A stretch of DNA of 64,000 bases, from contig JAJHTX010000001.1 of assembly GCA_032164295.1 (NCBI GenBank), positions 1,922,001 through 1,986,000 of the forward strand, in the 5' to 3' direction. The notes under the pieces were generated by a model. That model was not told the DNA's origin. It made no database searches and saw nothing but the letters and a program-made list of their open reading frames with translations. The position numbers were made by a program, and so were the translations under genes. The stretch comes from Inonotus obliquus. Lineage: Eukaryota; Basidiomycota; Agaricomycetes; Hymenochaetales; Hymenochaetaceae. This document shows, piece by piece, positions 47,167-58,001 of this stretch. The first letter of the stretch is position 1. Each line of letters begins with the position of its first letter.

Positions 47167-47856
47167 TTATTTGCCCTTCTTCGCAGGCTCGGCTGCCTTC
47201 GACTTTTTCGTACCACGGAACTACATATTGGTTAGATCATGGAAAACGGGAAAGCACACATTACTCACCTTCTTAGCACGGTTCTTACGCTCCTTACGCA
47301 GCTTGCGAGATGGCTTGACGACCTTAGTTTCAAGCCCAGACTGTCAAATGTGATTGTAAGATATTATTGAGAATATGTAGTGAATAGTAAGTACGCACCC
47401 TGACCAATCGGTATCGCGGCTCGAACCTCTTCTGCGATGCCTCGTCGTCATAGATAAGCGCAAAGCCAGTACTACGTCCGCCACCAAAGTGCGTCCGGAA
47501 GCCGAATGGTACTACACGTTCCTTATCCGCCTTGTAGATTTGTGCGAGCTTTTCACTCAATTCTGCCTTGGAGACATTCGGGCGTCCTGGGTGCAAGACA
47601 TCGACGACCATCTGGCGGCGGTTCAGCAGACGGTTGGTTATGAATTTGCGCGTGCGTAGCGTTATTGGTGATGAGGGATCCTGTGTGCCAAAATCTCAGT
47701 AATAAAATCTGAACTCATCGTGTGCCGTTTCGTGTTCATGTCATCATCCAACAGTACTCCAACACATCCATCGTATTTGATCACACCAAACCATTCTCTT
47801 GACAATCAAACGGCACAATAAGGTATGAGCATCTCGCATGTATCGATACTCACCAT
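47167..47856 (-). CDS. RPS24: 40S ribosomal protein S24 (eS24)
   Basis: Four coding exons (47856-47854, 47680-47399, 47340-47269, 47220-47167), 136 residues, as expected. Exon 1 contributes only the ATG, directly followed by a GTGAGT donor; the 173-nt first intron is long for this window. The protein then reads [89 protein letters not shown] and ends with a Lys/Ala tail. This is a clear match to eS24. Intron 1 carries a perfect 10-bp inverted repeat (47721-47730 with 47808-47817) that could fold in the pre-mRNA. A start-codon-only exon is known for several fungal ribosomal protein genes. Confidence 0.95.
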
Positions 47857-48270
47857 TTTGGCCCGAGAGGGTTGGCTTGTCGTCGAGCCTTATGTTGGTC
47901 GTTCGTCGTTGTCAGCTCAAGACCCAGACTTTGGTCCTCGGCAGAGGCCGATACGGAAGAATTTCTTACATAATAATGTAATTTCGGACTTATATTCTAT
48001 TCCAAACTATCAAATAGACAAAGATGAAAAGTCTCGACTCAATAACATAACTACACTGAAGCGCATAGACAACGACAACACAGAGGGGAGGGGCACTGTA
48101 GCTCCATTGACTACTGGGTGGTCCAAGGTCAGCTAATATACAGATTATGTATGCGCAGGTGGACTCGGTGTCTATCAGCTTCAGCAGTGATTTCTGTTCG
48201 ACAAATGCAATAGGACAAGGATAAATAGGAGCAACGATCCGCATTGGTTATATCAAGGGGTGTCCAAGCT
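47857..48270. promoter_or_regulatory. RPS24 upstream region
   Basis: 414 bp between the RPS24 start and the stop of the next leftward gene. It must hold the RPS24 promoter. No TATA box or other clear element seen. Confidence 0.4.
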
Positions 48271-49103
48271 CTATTCGTCCGAGACCCATTGATCTGCTAG
48301 TAATCCAACATAAGGTAAGCAATATCGAGACAAGTTATTCTGCGCTGCATCCACGTATGCTCGAAATCTAAGAGCAAAGTAAATTTCCTGGAATAGCACA
48401 ACAAAAGCAAGAATAGAGACGTACGCCATGAATAAGATAAGGATTACAAGTGATAGAGTAATGAGAGTGTTCAGGAATGAAGGTAAACGAACTAGTGAGC
48501 CAAATATTCGCAGCAACACCAGCGGCGTTGTCACAAGGGCAGATTGATAGGCTACCTTGTGTTATTTAAGCCAACTTGAGAAGCATCATCTAGACTCACC
48601 GTGAAATCGAACGTAATCATTGTGCGTCTCGAGGATGAGACAAATTAGTGCTGAGAAAGTAATTACAGTGTCAGACAAAATCTCAGAGCCGAATGGCTAA
48701 GAACACACCCGAAATTGGACCCAACAAGTATGCCAGTGCAGCGAGCACGTCAATACGCATCCCAAACCGCGACTCCCACTGATTCGTAGGTCCCTCCGCC
48801 TCAGTCTGGTTTCCAAATCCTCCCATTGTGACGCCACCTGCAGATCCACCGCTATAAGCATTCCCGAGCGTAGGTAGCCCACCAGATTGGTATGAGGAAG
48901 TCTCGAGTTGAGAAGGGAACCAGGGTCGGGGAAGAGTACGTGTCTTTGATGATGACGGTGCCGTCGCTGGTGAACGGTGGACAGGATCGTCTGGCGGAGG
49001 GGTCTGCAGCCAGAAATATTAGTAAAATTATGGGATAATTTATTTTGCAGGGAGTACGCACATAGGGAGCGAAGGTGTTCGCAAAGTTTGAGCCTGTATT
49101 CAT
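48271..49103 (-). CDS. Small multi-pass membrane protein (DUF4870/UPF0132-like)
   Basis: Four exons (49103-49062, 49003-48709, 48650-48600, 48551-48271), 222 residues. The first 110 residues are Ser/Pro/Gly-rich and probably cytosolic. Hydrophobic helices follow: VLAALAYLLGPISALICLIL, then LETHNDYVRFHAYQSAL, a second LVTTPLVLLRIFGSL region, and LITLSLVILILFMAYVSILA. The string of a first helix ending in GP, then a charged loop with NDYVRFHAYQS, resembles the DUF4870/UPF0132 family, whose function is unknown. The ATG at 49103 is chosen because it begins the part that fits; the frame is open further upstream to 49262. It diverges from RPL15 across 351 bp. Membership is from memory of the motif and should be treated with care. 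Confidence 0.7.
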
Positions 49104-49454
49104 GGCGGATGATGGTGCTGAAAAGATTCCGGACGGATGGGTGTTACATCTACACACAGTCAACTGCGGATCGTCACGCTGGAGTCCGATCCTACCGGCC
49201 CTAAAACGAGGCACTGCACAGTCCGTTTGGTCCTGACTGATACACATTTTGTTAGAAGACACTTCCCGACATCGAGGTGAGCATCTGTTTAGTTGTCTGG
49301 GCCATTGGGAGTGCTGCTATGGTGTTTCTGTCCGTTGTTTCAAGTTATGAAGATGGCTGGAATCCCTGAATGCCGATGGATTGCTTATTCGATACTTGGA
49401 TGGCACATTTGGAGCAAGGAACAGTGCTGACGATTTATTTCTCTGCACGTATAG
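49104..49454. promoter_or_regulatory. Divergent promoter and RPL15 5'-UTR intron
   Basis: 351 bp between a leftward membrane protein gene and RPL15. An acceptor (CACGTATAG) ends exactly before the RPL15 ATG, and a GTGAGC donor lies near 49277, so a 5'-UTR intron of about 178 nt is likely. Inside it are motifs loosely like a box C/D snoRNA (see findings). Confidence 0.5.
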
Positions 49455-50175
49455 ATGGGCGCGTACAAGTACCTCGGGGAGCTCTACAAGAAAAAGCAAT
49501 CGGACGTCCTCCGCTTTCTTTTGCGCGTCCGCTGCTGGGAATATCGCCAGCTCAATGTCATCCACCGCGCTTCTCGTCCTTCCCGTCCAGACAAGGCTCG
49601 CCGCCTCGGCTACAAAGCCAAGCAAGGCTATGTCATCTACCGCATTCGTGTGCGCCGTGGCAACCGCAAGAAACCTGTCCCGAAGGGTGCGACTTACGGT
49701 AAACCCGTTCGTCAGGGTGTGAACCATCTCAAGTTCCAACGAGGACTTCGCTCGATTGCTGAAGAACGTGTTGGACGGCGCTGTGGGAACCTTCGTGTCT
49801 TGAACTCCTACTGGATTAACCAGGACGGCATCTACAAGTATTACGAAGTTATTCTTGTTGACCCCAATCACAAAGCTGTTAGCCACCGTTCCGTTTGGTA
49901 CCATAGAAGTCATTCTGATATTGACCCTAATTTTCTCTGTAGATTCGTCGCGACCCCAGGATCAACTGGATTGTTAACCCCGTACACAAGCGCCGTGAAG
50001 CCCGCGGTCTTACAAGCATTGGCAAGAGGGTATGTGGCTATATATCACAAGATATTCTTCTATTAATTTTCTTTCTCAGAACCGTGGTATTGGCAAAGGT
50101 CACCGCTACAATCACACCCCGGCCCGTCGCACATGGAAGAAGCACAACACCCTCTCCCTTCGCAGATACCGGTGA
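49455..50175 (+). CDS. RPL15: 60S ribosomal protein L15 (eL15)
   Basis: Three coding exons (49455-49877, 49943-50029, 50080-50175), 201 residues, close to the family's 204. The protein begins [20 protein letters not shown] and continues through [98 protein letters not shown] and ends [12 protein letters not shown]. All introns are phase 0. The first intron donor is GTTAGC, and the acceptor before ATTCGTCGC restores the family string HKAIRRD. Confidence 0.96.
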
Positions 50176-50430
50176 ACGGCTTTCTTCGCATTCTCTTTGT
50201 TGTTTGTATGCTTTAAAAAACACATGTTGCTCATCGTCTACGATGCGTCTCTTCTCGCAATACATCATAAGCTTTCATCCTCATTGAGAGATTGAGTCAT
50301 AGTCGTCAAGCGGACCTGGAATTAAATGTCTAGCTGCTACAGGTGGTAAAGGGTATTATTGATATCACGATGAAATTAAAATGCGGTAACCCATCATAAG
50401 AACACAAAGTATGAGAAATGTGTCTAAAGC

Positions 50431-51906
50431 CTAGAAACCGGCTTTCTTGTGGATAATCTCTGGGTCTTCTTGATACTCTTCTGCAGACACCCACATCTGC
50501 CACGACGGTTAGAGATAACAAAGACTTAAGTACAAAAAGGGGAAGTACCTTCTTGAACGTGTTCAAACCGGCCAAAATTGACCCTCCAATCCAAGTTGAA
50601 TATTTCCGTTCTGGAGGTGCGTAGATCTTGATTTTTACATCCTTGACAGCAAGCTTCTTCACCTCGTTCAATAATCGGTCACCGAAACCTTTTAAACTCT
50701 TTAGCGAAATGTATGGGAGAATTGGACAACCACCCCCACCTTTACACAGCGTGCTCCCACCGCTAAGCACGACGTTTGAGAAAAGGCTTTTCCGGAGATC
50801 AAGGTCCACACGATTTATCGAATCAACCACCACCTGGTGTATACCCGCATACTCTTGACCTATAAGTTCAGGGTTGAAAAGAATTTCAGGTGCACGGAAA
50901 CGCTCCGGTCCAAGTTGAATAGCATTCCCATCCGGAAGACGAAATTCCTCTGTCCTACCGGCGGTATCTTTTTCTTCCTTTGCCGGATTGAGAGCGATGT
51001 AACACGAACGTTCTTTGATTGTGCGTACAACTTCGCGTTCGGCGGAGGTATGTAAGTGGTAGCCTGCTTTTCGGAGGAGGAGCTGGAGGTGATCTGTGAC
51101 ATCGCGTCCTGCGACGTCCACTCGTCGAATTGCGTGAGGCATTGAGAAACCTTCGAATACGGGTACCGCGTGTGTAACTCCGTCACCTGAATCGAGTACG
51201 ATTCCGGTTGTTCGGCCGGATGAGTATCTAGAATACATTTATTTAGTCGCGATAGTGGGATGACGCGCAGACATCGGAATCATACAAGGAGAGAACGGCC
51301 TGTACGGAGGTGAATAATGCAGGTACATTGAACGTGTCGAAGAAAATCTGTGCGGCTATATCTCGATTACTTCGCGGATTTAACGGTGCTTCAGTCAATA
51401 AGACGGGATGCTTCATGTTCAGTTAACATTAGCAGGTCTATTCATCAGGAGCCATGGTACTCACTTCTTCACTAAGTGTCCCCAGTTCTTCAGTATATAC
51501 CCAATTCCATATTCGTTCCATATCATCCCAGTCCGTGACAATGCCATGCTCCATAGGGTATTTGATCTTGAGTAGACCTCGAAACTCTTGTGCCTTTCGC
51601 CCGATAAACGTGTCTCCTTCTAATGCACCTGCCATCACGCGGACGTGTTTGGGGCGTCCAACACTATTAATGCAAGTTCATATTTCATTAGGATATATTC
51701 CCCGAAGCCAGGATACGCACAAGGAAGGGAAGAAACATTTCGGATGGTCTTGTCCAGCAAAGCCAGCCTTTATAGTGCCTGAGCCCTATATAGTGATACA
51801 TCCCATCCATCTGTTAGACGAGCAGTCCGAAGATGAGAGGAGCTTCACGCACATTATCTATAACGACAGGCTGGTTCGTAAGTACGTCGTCAAACTCTGC
51901 CGACAT
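50431..51906 (-). CDS. ARP1: Actin-related protein 1 (centractin), dynactin filament subunit
   Basis: Seven exons (51906-51853, 51785-51721, 51663-51465, 51410-51286, 51227-50740, 50688-50549, 50496-50431), 378 residues, as in other Arp1 proteins. Arp1 forms the short filament of dynactin, the dynein activator. Actin-fold nucleotide-binding segments are present: [20 protein letters not shown] (phosphate 1), [16 protein letters not shown] (phosphate 2) and [17 protein letters not shown] (adenosine). [20 protein letters not shown] and [20 protein letters not shown] also mark the family; MAGALEGD separates Arp1 from conventional actin. The C-terminus KKAGF is normal. Exon 1 encodes 18 residues. 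The gene diverges from a small membrane protein gene. Confidence 0.94.
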
Positions 51907-52276
51907 GTTTGCGGCCGGGGAGCGCAAAAAAGGACAAGACGCGAAGGAAGAAGGTAAGGAGAGCGACGCGTCTGTTCGTGACGCCGACGCTTGTCGGTCT
52001 CGTGGCAGTTGCAATTCATGACTTTGCTTCCAGCTTTCATCTGCTTATGCAAAATGCGGTCTCTCTTCCGTTGGTTAGTTACTTTCATACCTCTCTTGTT
52101 GACTCTTTTGCTTTTCTCTGTGAGTGCTCTGAACTTTTCCCCCATCTTGTTCTGATCTTATGATTTAGTTACCAGTCCAGGGAGCTCACTTGGGTGATAA
52201 GTGGGAAGCAACTAGTTTCTGCAAATGTGTGCCCTATTCCTAACGACATCTGATAGTCCTTCGTACTGACGGATGG
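51907..52276. other. Divergent intergenic region
   Basis: 370 bp between ARP1 and the next rightward gene. An 84-codon plus-strand ORF starts at 51909 next to the ARP1 start; it is basic and then hydrophobic, but I see no support for it. No TATA box. Confidence 0.4.
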
Positions 52277-52855
52277 ATGACTACAGGTATCTGCTTCGGG
52301 TCGAATTATACAATATTGCACTTGGTCACACCAGACAATCCGTCTAAACCCTGTCTCTCCTGCACGAAGCAATGGTGTATAAACCAGAACCTGCCGATAT
52401 GTCAAGGCGCTACTCTGGGAGATACGGACCCGGACACCGCTACCGGAAAGGAGGGTGACGTTGAAGCTCGATGCTTCCGTGAGCTTTCTTTATTACGTGG
52501 AATCCGAACGTGATGATTAACTACCTTACAGAACGAGACTCGCCACGAGACCAGCTGGTAGTGACGCTTTTTCTACTCACGATCTTTGGTCTCCTTCTTG
52601 GAGCTGGGATAAAGGGCAAGATGATGAAGGCGGGCATCGACTTTACCACACCGTGGTCCTCAGGGAGACGGTGGTGGGAGGTATGTCTCTTTCACCGCTA
52701 GATTATCACGCTTCTTTTCATTTCAATAGACGTGGAACCACCGAGTGCCACTAGAGCGCATAAGCTTGGGTGTAACTTCACCGTTTTCGCGGCGTTCGGA
52801 GGATAATGAGCGGAGTCGAGGAGAATATGTTCATATTCACAGCGGTGGTTCGTGA
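52277..52855 (+). CDS. Small single-pass membrane protein with cysteine motif, unidentified
   Basis: Four exons (52277-52286, 52335-52478, 52532-52680, 52730-52855), 142 residues. I cannot name the family, although the pattern looks conserved. The N-terminal third has a cysteine-rich part (PCLSCTKQWCINQNLPICQG), then DTDPDTATGKEGDVEARCF and RDSPRDQLVVTLFLLTIFG. The last leads into one hydrophobic helix (LVVTLFLLTIFGLLLGAGI). The tail is Arg/Ser-rich (PFSRRSEDNERSR) and hydrophilic. The first coding exon is only 10 nt (ATG ACT ACA G); its donor and the acceptor are both good, yet a longer upstream exon with another start is possible. The cysteines could bind metal or form disulfides; compartment unknown. 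Confidence 0.65.
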
Positions 52856-53100
52856 CGAATGTCGTTGTCTACATCCCCCGCTTTTGTATCATAATACGCA
52901 TATACACCGAATATGGGACTCGTGCTTGTTTTCTTCTAATACTCATGCATTCTCATAATAAACGTGAGTATTGACCGCAGTGCCAAGAGAAACCGAGACA
53001 CATGTTCGAAAGGTGCTCAATATGATCCCGTTCCACGCCTCTCATGTCTTTGCCGACCGCAGCAACCTGTGCATAGTCGACTTGATCACATACTTACAAC

Positions 53101-53466
53101 ATGGGCTCGTTATGTTCAAAGCCGGATACGCACACCGGCGGGCATACAGTCCTCGGTTCCTCTGCAAGCAGATCAGCCAGCGTTGGACAGACTGTGGCAT
53201 CAACTGCAGGCTCACCCCAAGACGAGACTGCAGAAGAACGCCGTCAGAAGCGTGCGGCGGCAGCAGCTCTGAGAATGGACCAAGTAAGTGTATTGGAAAA
53301 CGGTTCCGGCAAATATTCGTGTTCATCATGGGCTTCGTAACTTCAGGACCGGAGTCGACTTGTTAACAAGAGCAATCCGAATGCTGGACGTCTTGCGTCC
53401 CAGGTGAATAAGCCGATAAAGAATGCCCCTCAGCCAAGGGAAGAAGAACCATTAAGAGTGCGTTGA
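53101..53466 (+). CDS. Small N-myristoylated protein (SVIP-like), uncertain
   Basis: Two exons (53101-53283, 53347-53466), 100 residues. The start MGSLCSKPDTHTGGHTVLG has Gly2 and a Cys at 5, the usual signals for N-myristoylation and palmitoylation, so membrane anchoring is likely. The middle is helical and charged (DETAEERRQKRAAAAALRMD), the rest basic with SNPNAGRLASQVNKP. This order, anchor then Arg/Ala-rich helix then a basic LxxQ segment, recalls the small VCP-interacting protein (SVIP) group, which binds the AAA ATPase p97/Cdc48 at the ER. That link is tentative. Donor GTAAGT and acceptor CTTCAG are good. Confidence 0.6.
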
Positions 53467-53817
53467 CTCCCAGTCCGAGTGTGTTGCCTTGCTAAGTTGA
53501 CCTTCGGTTTGAATATCAAGTGGGATTGAGAGTGCAGTTTTGAGGCTGAAGTTCTAATTCTGGGGTATCTATTGATCAATTGTATCCAGCATATCGTACT
53601 TGCTACATATTATCGGATTTTCAACACAAATTTGCCTGTATAGATTAGCATCGAGGCAGCTCCGTTATCAAATTATAATTGAACGAATTTATTGGATGTA
53701 GGGGCCATAGGTTTGGTCGTGTGAAGCAAGCGAGGAGACTGTTGACGTGTAACCATTATTCTGCTTTCGAACGTCGACGACTGCCTACTGGGTACTGCAT
53801 GTCGTCGACAACGTCGA
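53467..53817. other. Intergenic with GTCGAC palindrome cluster
   Basis: 351 bp before GPI2. Just upstream of the ATG an inverted pair GTCGACGAC / GTCGTCGAC (53773-53809) lies within the last 50 bp of the promoter or 5' UTR. Nothing else stands out. Confidence 0.4.
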
Positions 53818-54988
53818 ATGACTAAAGACTGGGAGAAGGTGCTCTGGAAGAAGCAGCCTTATCCTGACAACTACATACCCAACACTTTCCTTTCATCTCT
53901 TAGACGAAATGGTGGGTGTGTTCCTGTTGCCTCTCAGACAGACACGACGTGTACTGATCTCTCATGAAACTTAGCTAACTTTCGACCATATACCTACTGG
54001 CCCCTTGTGTTGGCAGCATGCACAATCTCGCAGCACGTATCATCCATCTTTATCTTTCTCGTCACATTCGCACGTCTCTACGGTGAGTCCTGGGACCCTC
54101 GTATCCTCGTTTGGATCTCCGTTGGAATGTTCCTGCTTGGCCTCATCCTCTGGGAGCTTCTCGAGCGCTTCGCCTTTGGGGTTAAAATAGGAAAGGAACA
54201 GAGTAAGCGCATTTTCTCCTTGAGCGTGTCCATGCCAAAATAATAATCCGATGTGTATCATATGTTGAAAATATGGAAACGAAGGAGCGAAGACGCTCAA
54301 ATCATCCATCCTCGTCTTCCTCGCTCTCCTCGCTCTGTCTCCGGTTTTACGCACGCTCTCAGCGTCAACCTCGTCAGACTCCATTTGGGCTCTGACGGCA
54401 TGCCTGTTTTTACTGAATATATTATTGGCGGATTACGGCCCATCCAGAAACGGACGTCTCGGGCGGGAAAGGTGGGTGCCCTACTTCCCCGCAGCAGAAG
54501 TTCACTCACTATGCTTCTCCAGACTCACCTCCGTTTTGTCCATGAACGCGGCAATGTCTGCATCTGTCGTTCTCTCCTCACGCCTTCGGGACGATATATC
54601 CGTCTTTGCTTTGATGCTGTTCTCTATTCAAATGTTCGCCCTTTTACCCATGCTTCGCGCACGGCTACTTGTAGGTTATTCGCGACTTTTTCTTCTGTTG
54701 ATAGCTAAAATCTTTCTGGCAGATGATGCCGTCATCTCTGAGAGCACTACTTACCATGTGCTTTGCAGGAGTGTCTATTCACCTGACTTCTGGACTTTCC
54801 CAGCTGGTGACCGGTATCCAAGCCGTCGTACTCGGATTCATCACGTTTGGCGCGCCATGGGTACTCGTGTGGGCGCAGAAGTTCAAAAAGTACGCTGTAT
54901 CTTCTATATCTTCCGGTTATCGGGTGATTTATTCCGCTTCAGTGAGATTCGTGGCCCCTGGGATGTCGCTGTTCCGCAATTGCGTTAG
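53818..54988 (+). CDS. GPI2: GPI-GlcNAc transferase subunit Gpi2 (PIG-C)
   Basis: Six exons (53818-53911, 53975-54202, 54285-54471, 54523-54670, 54723-54889, 54943-54988), 289 residues, like PIG-C (297). Gpi2 is a multi-pass ER membrane subunit of the enzyme that starts GPI anchor synthesis by adding GlcNAc to phosphatidylinositol. The start WEKVLWKKQPYPDNYIPNTF is the family hallmark. Several helices follow (YWPLVLAACTISQHVSSIFI; RILVWISVGMFLLGLILWEL; LKSSILVFLALLALSPVLRT; SIWALTACLFLLNILLADYG; MNAAMSASVVLSSRL; FALMLFSIQMFALLPMLR), and it ends EIRGPWDVAVPQLR, matching the conserved GPWD. The GH16 enzyme in this window is a possible client, since it carries a GPI signal. Confidence 0.93.
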
Positions 54989-57900
54989 CTCTACGCTCCA
55001 CAGTCGTAGTAGCGCCATGCACACTGCGTAGTTCGCTCGGGCAATTCTCGCAATTTCTTTTACCGTATCCCGTTGGCATGATTTGTCCCTGGAACTTCCG
55101 CTTCTTCACTATCCATGAGTATACTGCTCCCGCCACAGTCTTCCATGTCATTGTGCTTGGCTTGGTGTACAGATATGCTCGGGTTTGAGGCGCTACCCGG
55201 CTTTCCCACACTGCAAAACCCTCAAGCGCACCGTGCGTTCTCATCTTATTACGGCGACAATGCCTTGGATAACCGACACCCGGCTCCTGTCATTATCTTG
55301 CGATGATCTTGTATTGAAGATGCATAGATCTGCCATGTGGCTCGAGTTTGTCATTGTAGCCATCATTTACGTGCTACGGATGAGGAATTGACACAATTTG
55401 GCGAGTGCCGGCAGATTTCCCTGATTGACTTTCTACTTGCCAATCGCTCCTTGGGGTAGTTAGGATTCACGCCCAGCATTTTGGCGCGGAAATGAATCTC
55501 GAGAGGTGCAAATCCGGAGCATTGGAGAGCTGGTTTACTACTTTATTTGGAGAGTAAGCCTCCGGGTTCTTGCACAGTGAAGACTTATATCTCCTACCAT
55601 CCGGTGACGCGTTTTTCGGTCTTTGCTGCTAAACCCACGGACATGGTCTCCCCGGCTGGATGGGTCAGGCCGGCATGATAACGATAGTCACGCCAGCAGA
55701 CTGGTGTGAAGGGTGACTCTCTGCTGGGACAGTCGCCCCGTCCCATTGGCAGCTCACCGGAAGGGAACACCCACGGTAGTGCATCAGAGTTACGCGCGTG
55801 CTGCTACTTTTAGCTCATCTCATCAACTTCATATTTGCCAAGATCTTCTTCCGCCCTGGTTCTTCAGTAGTCTCACTCCTCATAGGAAACGATGGTAGAC
55901 TTATGGAGACATATAAGGTCTCGACACGAGTCATCTACACTGTTCCCCGCGCCCACCCTAGATCTTGAAGCCCCTTGGGATGCTGCGCCAAGTTACTATT
56001 GTCTCCTACATTATCTGCCTCCTTTGCTTCTGTCTTCTCGCTCAGAGCACGAAATTTGATGATGGCCTCAAGTTTGTAGTTGCGGCTTTGTTATTGCTAT
56101 TAGAGGACTGACTATGGCCGCTATGAAACACATTCTTAGGCTAGAAGATGCAAGCCATGATGCTTCGAGGCAGGTACCTTTAGCTGGGGGCATTTTAGTA
56201 TCCGCGCTGACGTGCTTTCGAAAGTAGTGATATGGATAATCGCGGGCGTGGGTAAGCGTGATCTTCCCGGTTCCGTTTTATCTATACATTGTTGAAATCC
56301 GCCGAGGCGACGATCAAACGATACGTCCGCCGGAAGCATTTCTGCAGCACCAAGGTTTCATTCCAATTCATGCCATTTCACAAGGGGCGGGAATATCTGA
56401 TTAGGACTTTGTCCGTGACTGGTCTGACTTGGACCTCTATCGATCGATCATCTTTTTATCGCACAGGACGAGCGATGTGTCTGGCGATCCTAGATCGACG
56501 GTGATGGTTGTTAATTTGCCGTCGCAGATCGTGAAGTCAACGTCTATAATTCTAATGTACGTCAAGCCGCTCACTATCATATGACCGACCCCGGAGAAGA
56601 TTTGACCAATGCAATCTCTGTCTGAAGTACAAGCTTAACCATCGAGACACTAGTGTAAGGGGCACCGATTCCTCTTGCCTGCGACTCCAACCTTCATTGA
56701 TTTCTCCACACTAGGCCTTCGAACCCCACAATCCCGAGCCAGACGTTCGCCCCTCTTGCAACGATCACAGCTGACTCGCCGAAAATCAATGTCGCCTCTC
56801 ACAGTCAGTCTCCCTTCTTCCCTCTTCAAGGCACTGCGAATGCGCGCACTCATTTACTCACACAGAATATCAACTTCCATTCTTTTGGACCTGGTTGCGT
56901 CGATAATGCGACCCTTCCTCTGCCTCCTTCCCTTCTGCATCTACAACCAGTACGAGTTGCCCTTGCGTGTGGCGTTTACAATTGCCTACTTCGCCACTCG
57001 CCTCTTGTTCTTAATCAAACTCGCTCCAAAGAAGTTAATCTACTCCTATCCGGCATGATCGTGCTGACGTCGGCTAAGGTTTCAAGATGCCCCGTTGAAT
57101 GAATCAGTTCTAACTCGTGTAATTCATACAACGAGCTTCGAAGTAGTCTAGTCGGAGTTATCGCTGCAGCAATTAGCAGGAGAGATAATTTTACTAACAA
57201 AAGTGGCCTTCTGTCTTGCTGTGAGACCTTCAAGTTTGGTGCAAAGTCCTCGGCCTCAAGCGGTCTTGCCTGTCCGCACCTCGCAGAAGCCCTCCAATTT
57301 GTTTTACAAAACGAGGAGCACAACGCCCTATTTGGCTTTTCGGCATTGATAATCGATTAAAGGCGTGCTTCCAAGCATGGGAAACTGATCCGAGAAGCTC
57401 GAAGACCCGGCGTGTAAATTTGGATGCTTCGAGCCTATTATTGAAATAAAGCAAAAAAAGAACTATTTACAATACATGTGAGTCATTCCGTTTTGCAAGG
57501 AAAGAGAAAAGAGGGGGAATGGTGTACATGGTCTTCCTATAGTAAGATGATGGTCTTGTGTCTAGCCAGAGGATGTCAAGGGATGATGTGATGAGGAACA
57601 GTTCCAGGCAGGAAACATGCAGCCGCAGAAGACCAAGCCCATGTACAAACATCGTTACAATACACGGAAATGTTGGCAGGAAAAGCTGATAGTGATATAT
57701 CACAAAGAGTAAAGTAAATATGTGCATGCAAATTCTACATGACAAACCCCGTATGAGCAATTGCCGATAGAGATGAAAAGAGAAAGGAGATAACAGAACG
57801 AGTGAGAATGCTAGTAGAATGGAAGAGATAAAGAAATAAAGAAGAGAGATCGGAGAAACGAGAGTGAGAATTGCAAAGGCAGAGCGTTGTTCCAGTATAC

Positions 57901-58001
57901 AATGCATAACAGGCGACAGCCTATACTTACAGCATAAGTTTTCACCCTTTTTGTCGACATACGAGAAAAAAGCATTTCAAATCGTGAAGTGACATTTCGC
58001 G
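54989..58001. other. 3-kb gene-poor region
   Basis: 3.0 kb between convergent GPI2 and the bZIP gene, far larger than other gaps here. I find no gene I can support. Several short ORFs carry hydrophobic stretches (55980-56111; 56675-57058, whose last half is membrane-like). The two ends may be long UTRs: 57470-58001 is the 3' flank of the bZIP gene. It may hold remnants of old genes or a small-protein gene with introns I cannot resolve. Confidence 0.45.
55980..56111 (+). CDS. Possible small hydrophobic ORF (43 codons)
   Basis: A 43-residue frame within the gene-poor region. It starts MLRQVTIVSYIICLLCFCLL and ends KFVVAALLLLLED, so it has two hydrophobic parts split by a short polar segment. 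It resembles a signal-anchor plus helix. A related but weaker string (LEFVIVAIIYVL) occurs at about 55343-55378. No promoter, splice or family evidence; it may be noise. Confidence 0.15.
   Translation: MLRQVTIVSYIICLLCFCLLAQSTKFDDGLKFVVAALLLLLED

Noticed and set aside
56675..57058. 127-codon plus-strand ORF with membrane-like C-terminal half
   Set aside because: No family likeness and no start or splice support; kept only as part of the gene-poor region.
57467..57907. 146-codon hydrophobic minus-strand ORF
   Set aside because: It lies just downstream of the bZIP stop and its content (Leu, Phe, Ser) fits a pyrimidine-rich 3' UTR; no domain seen.
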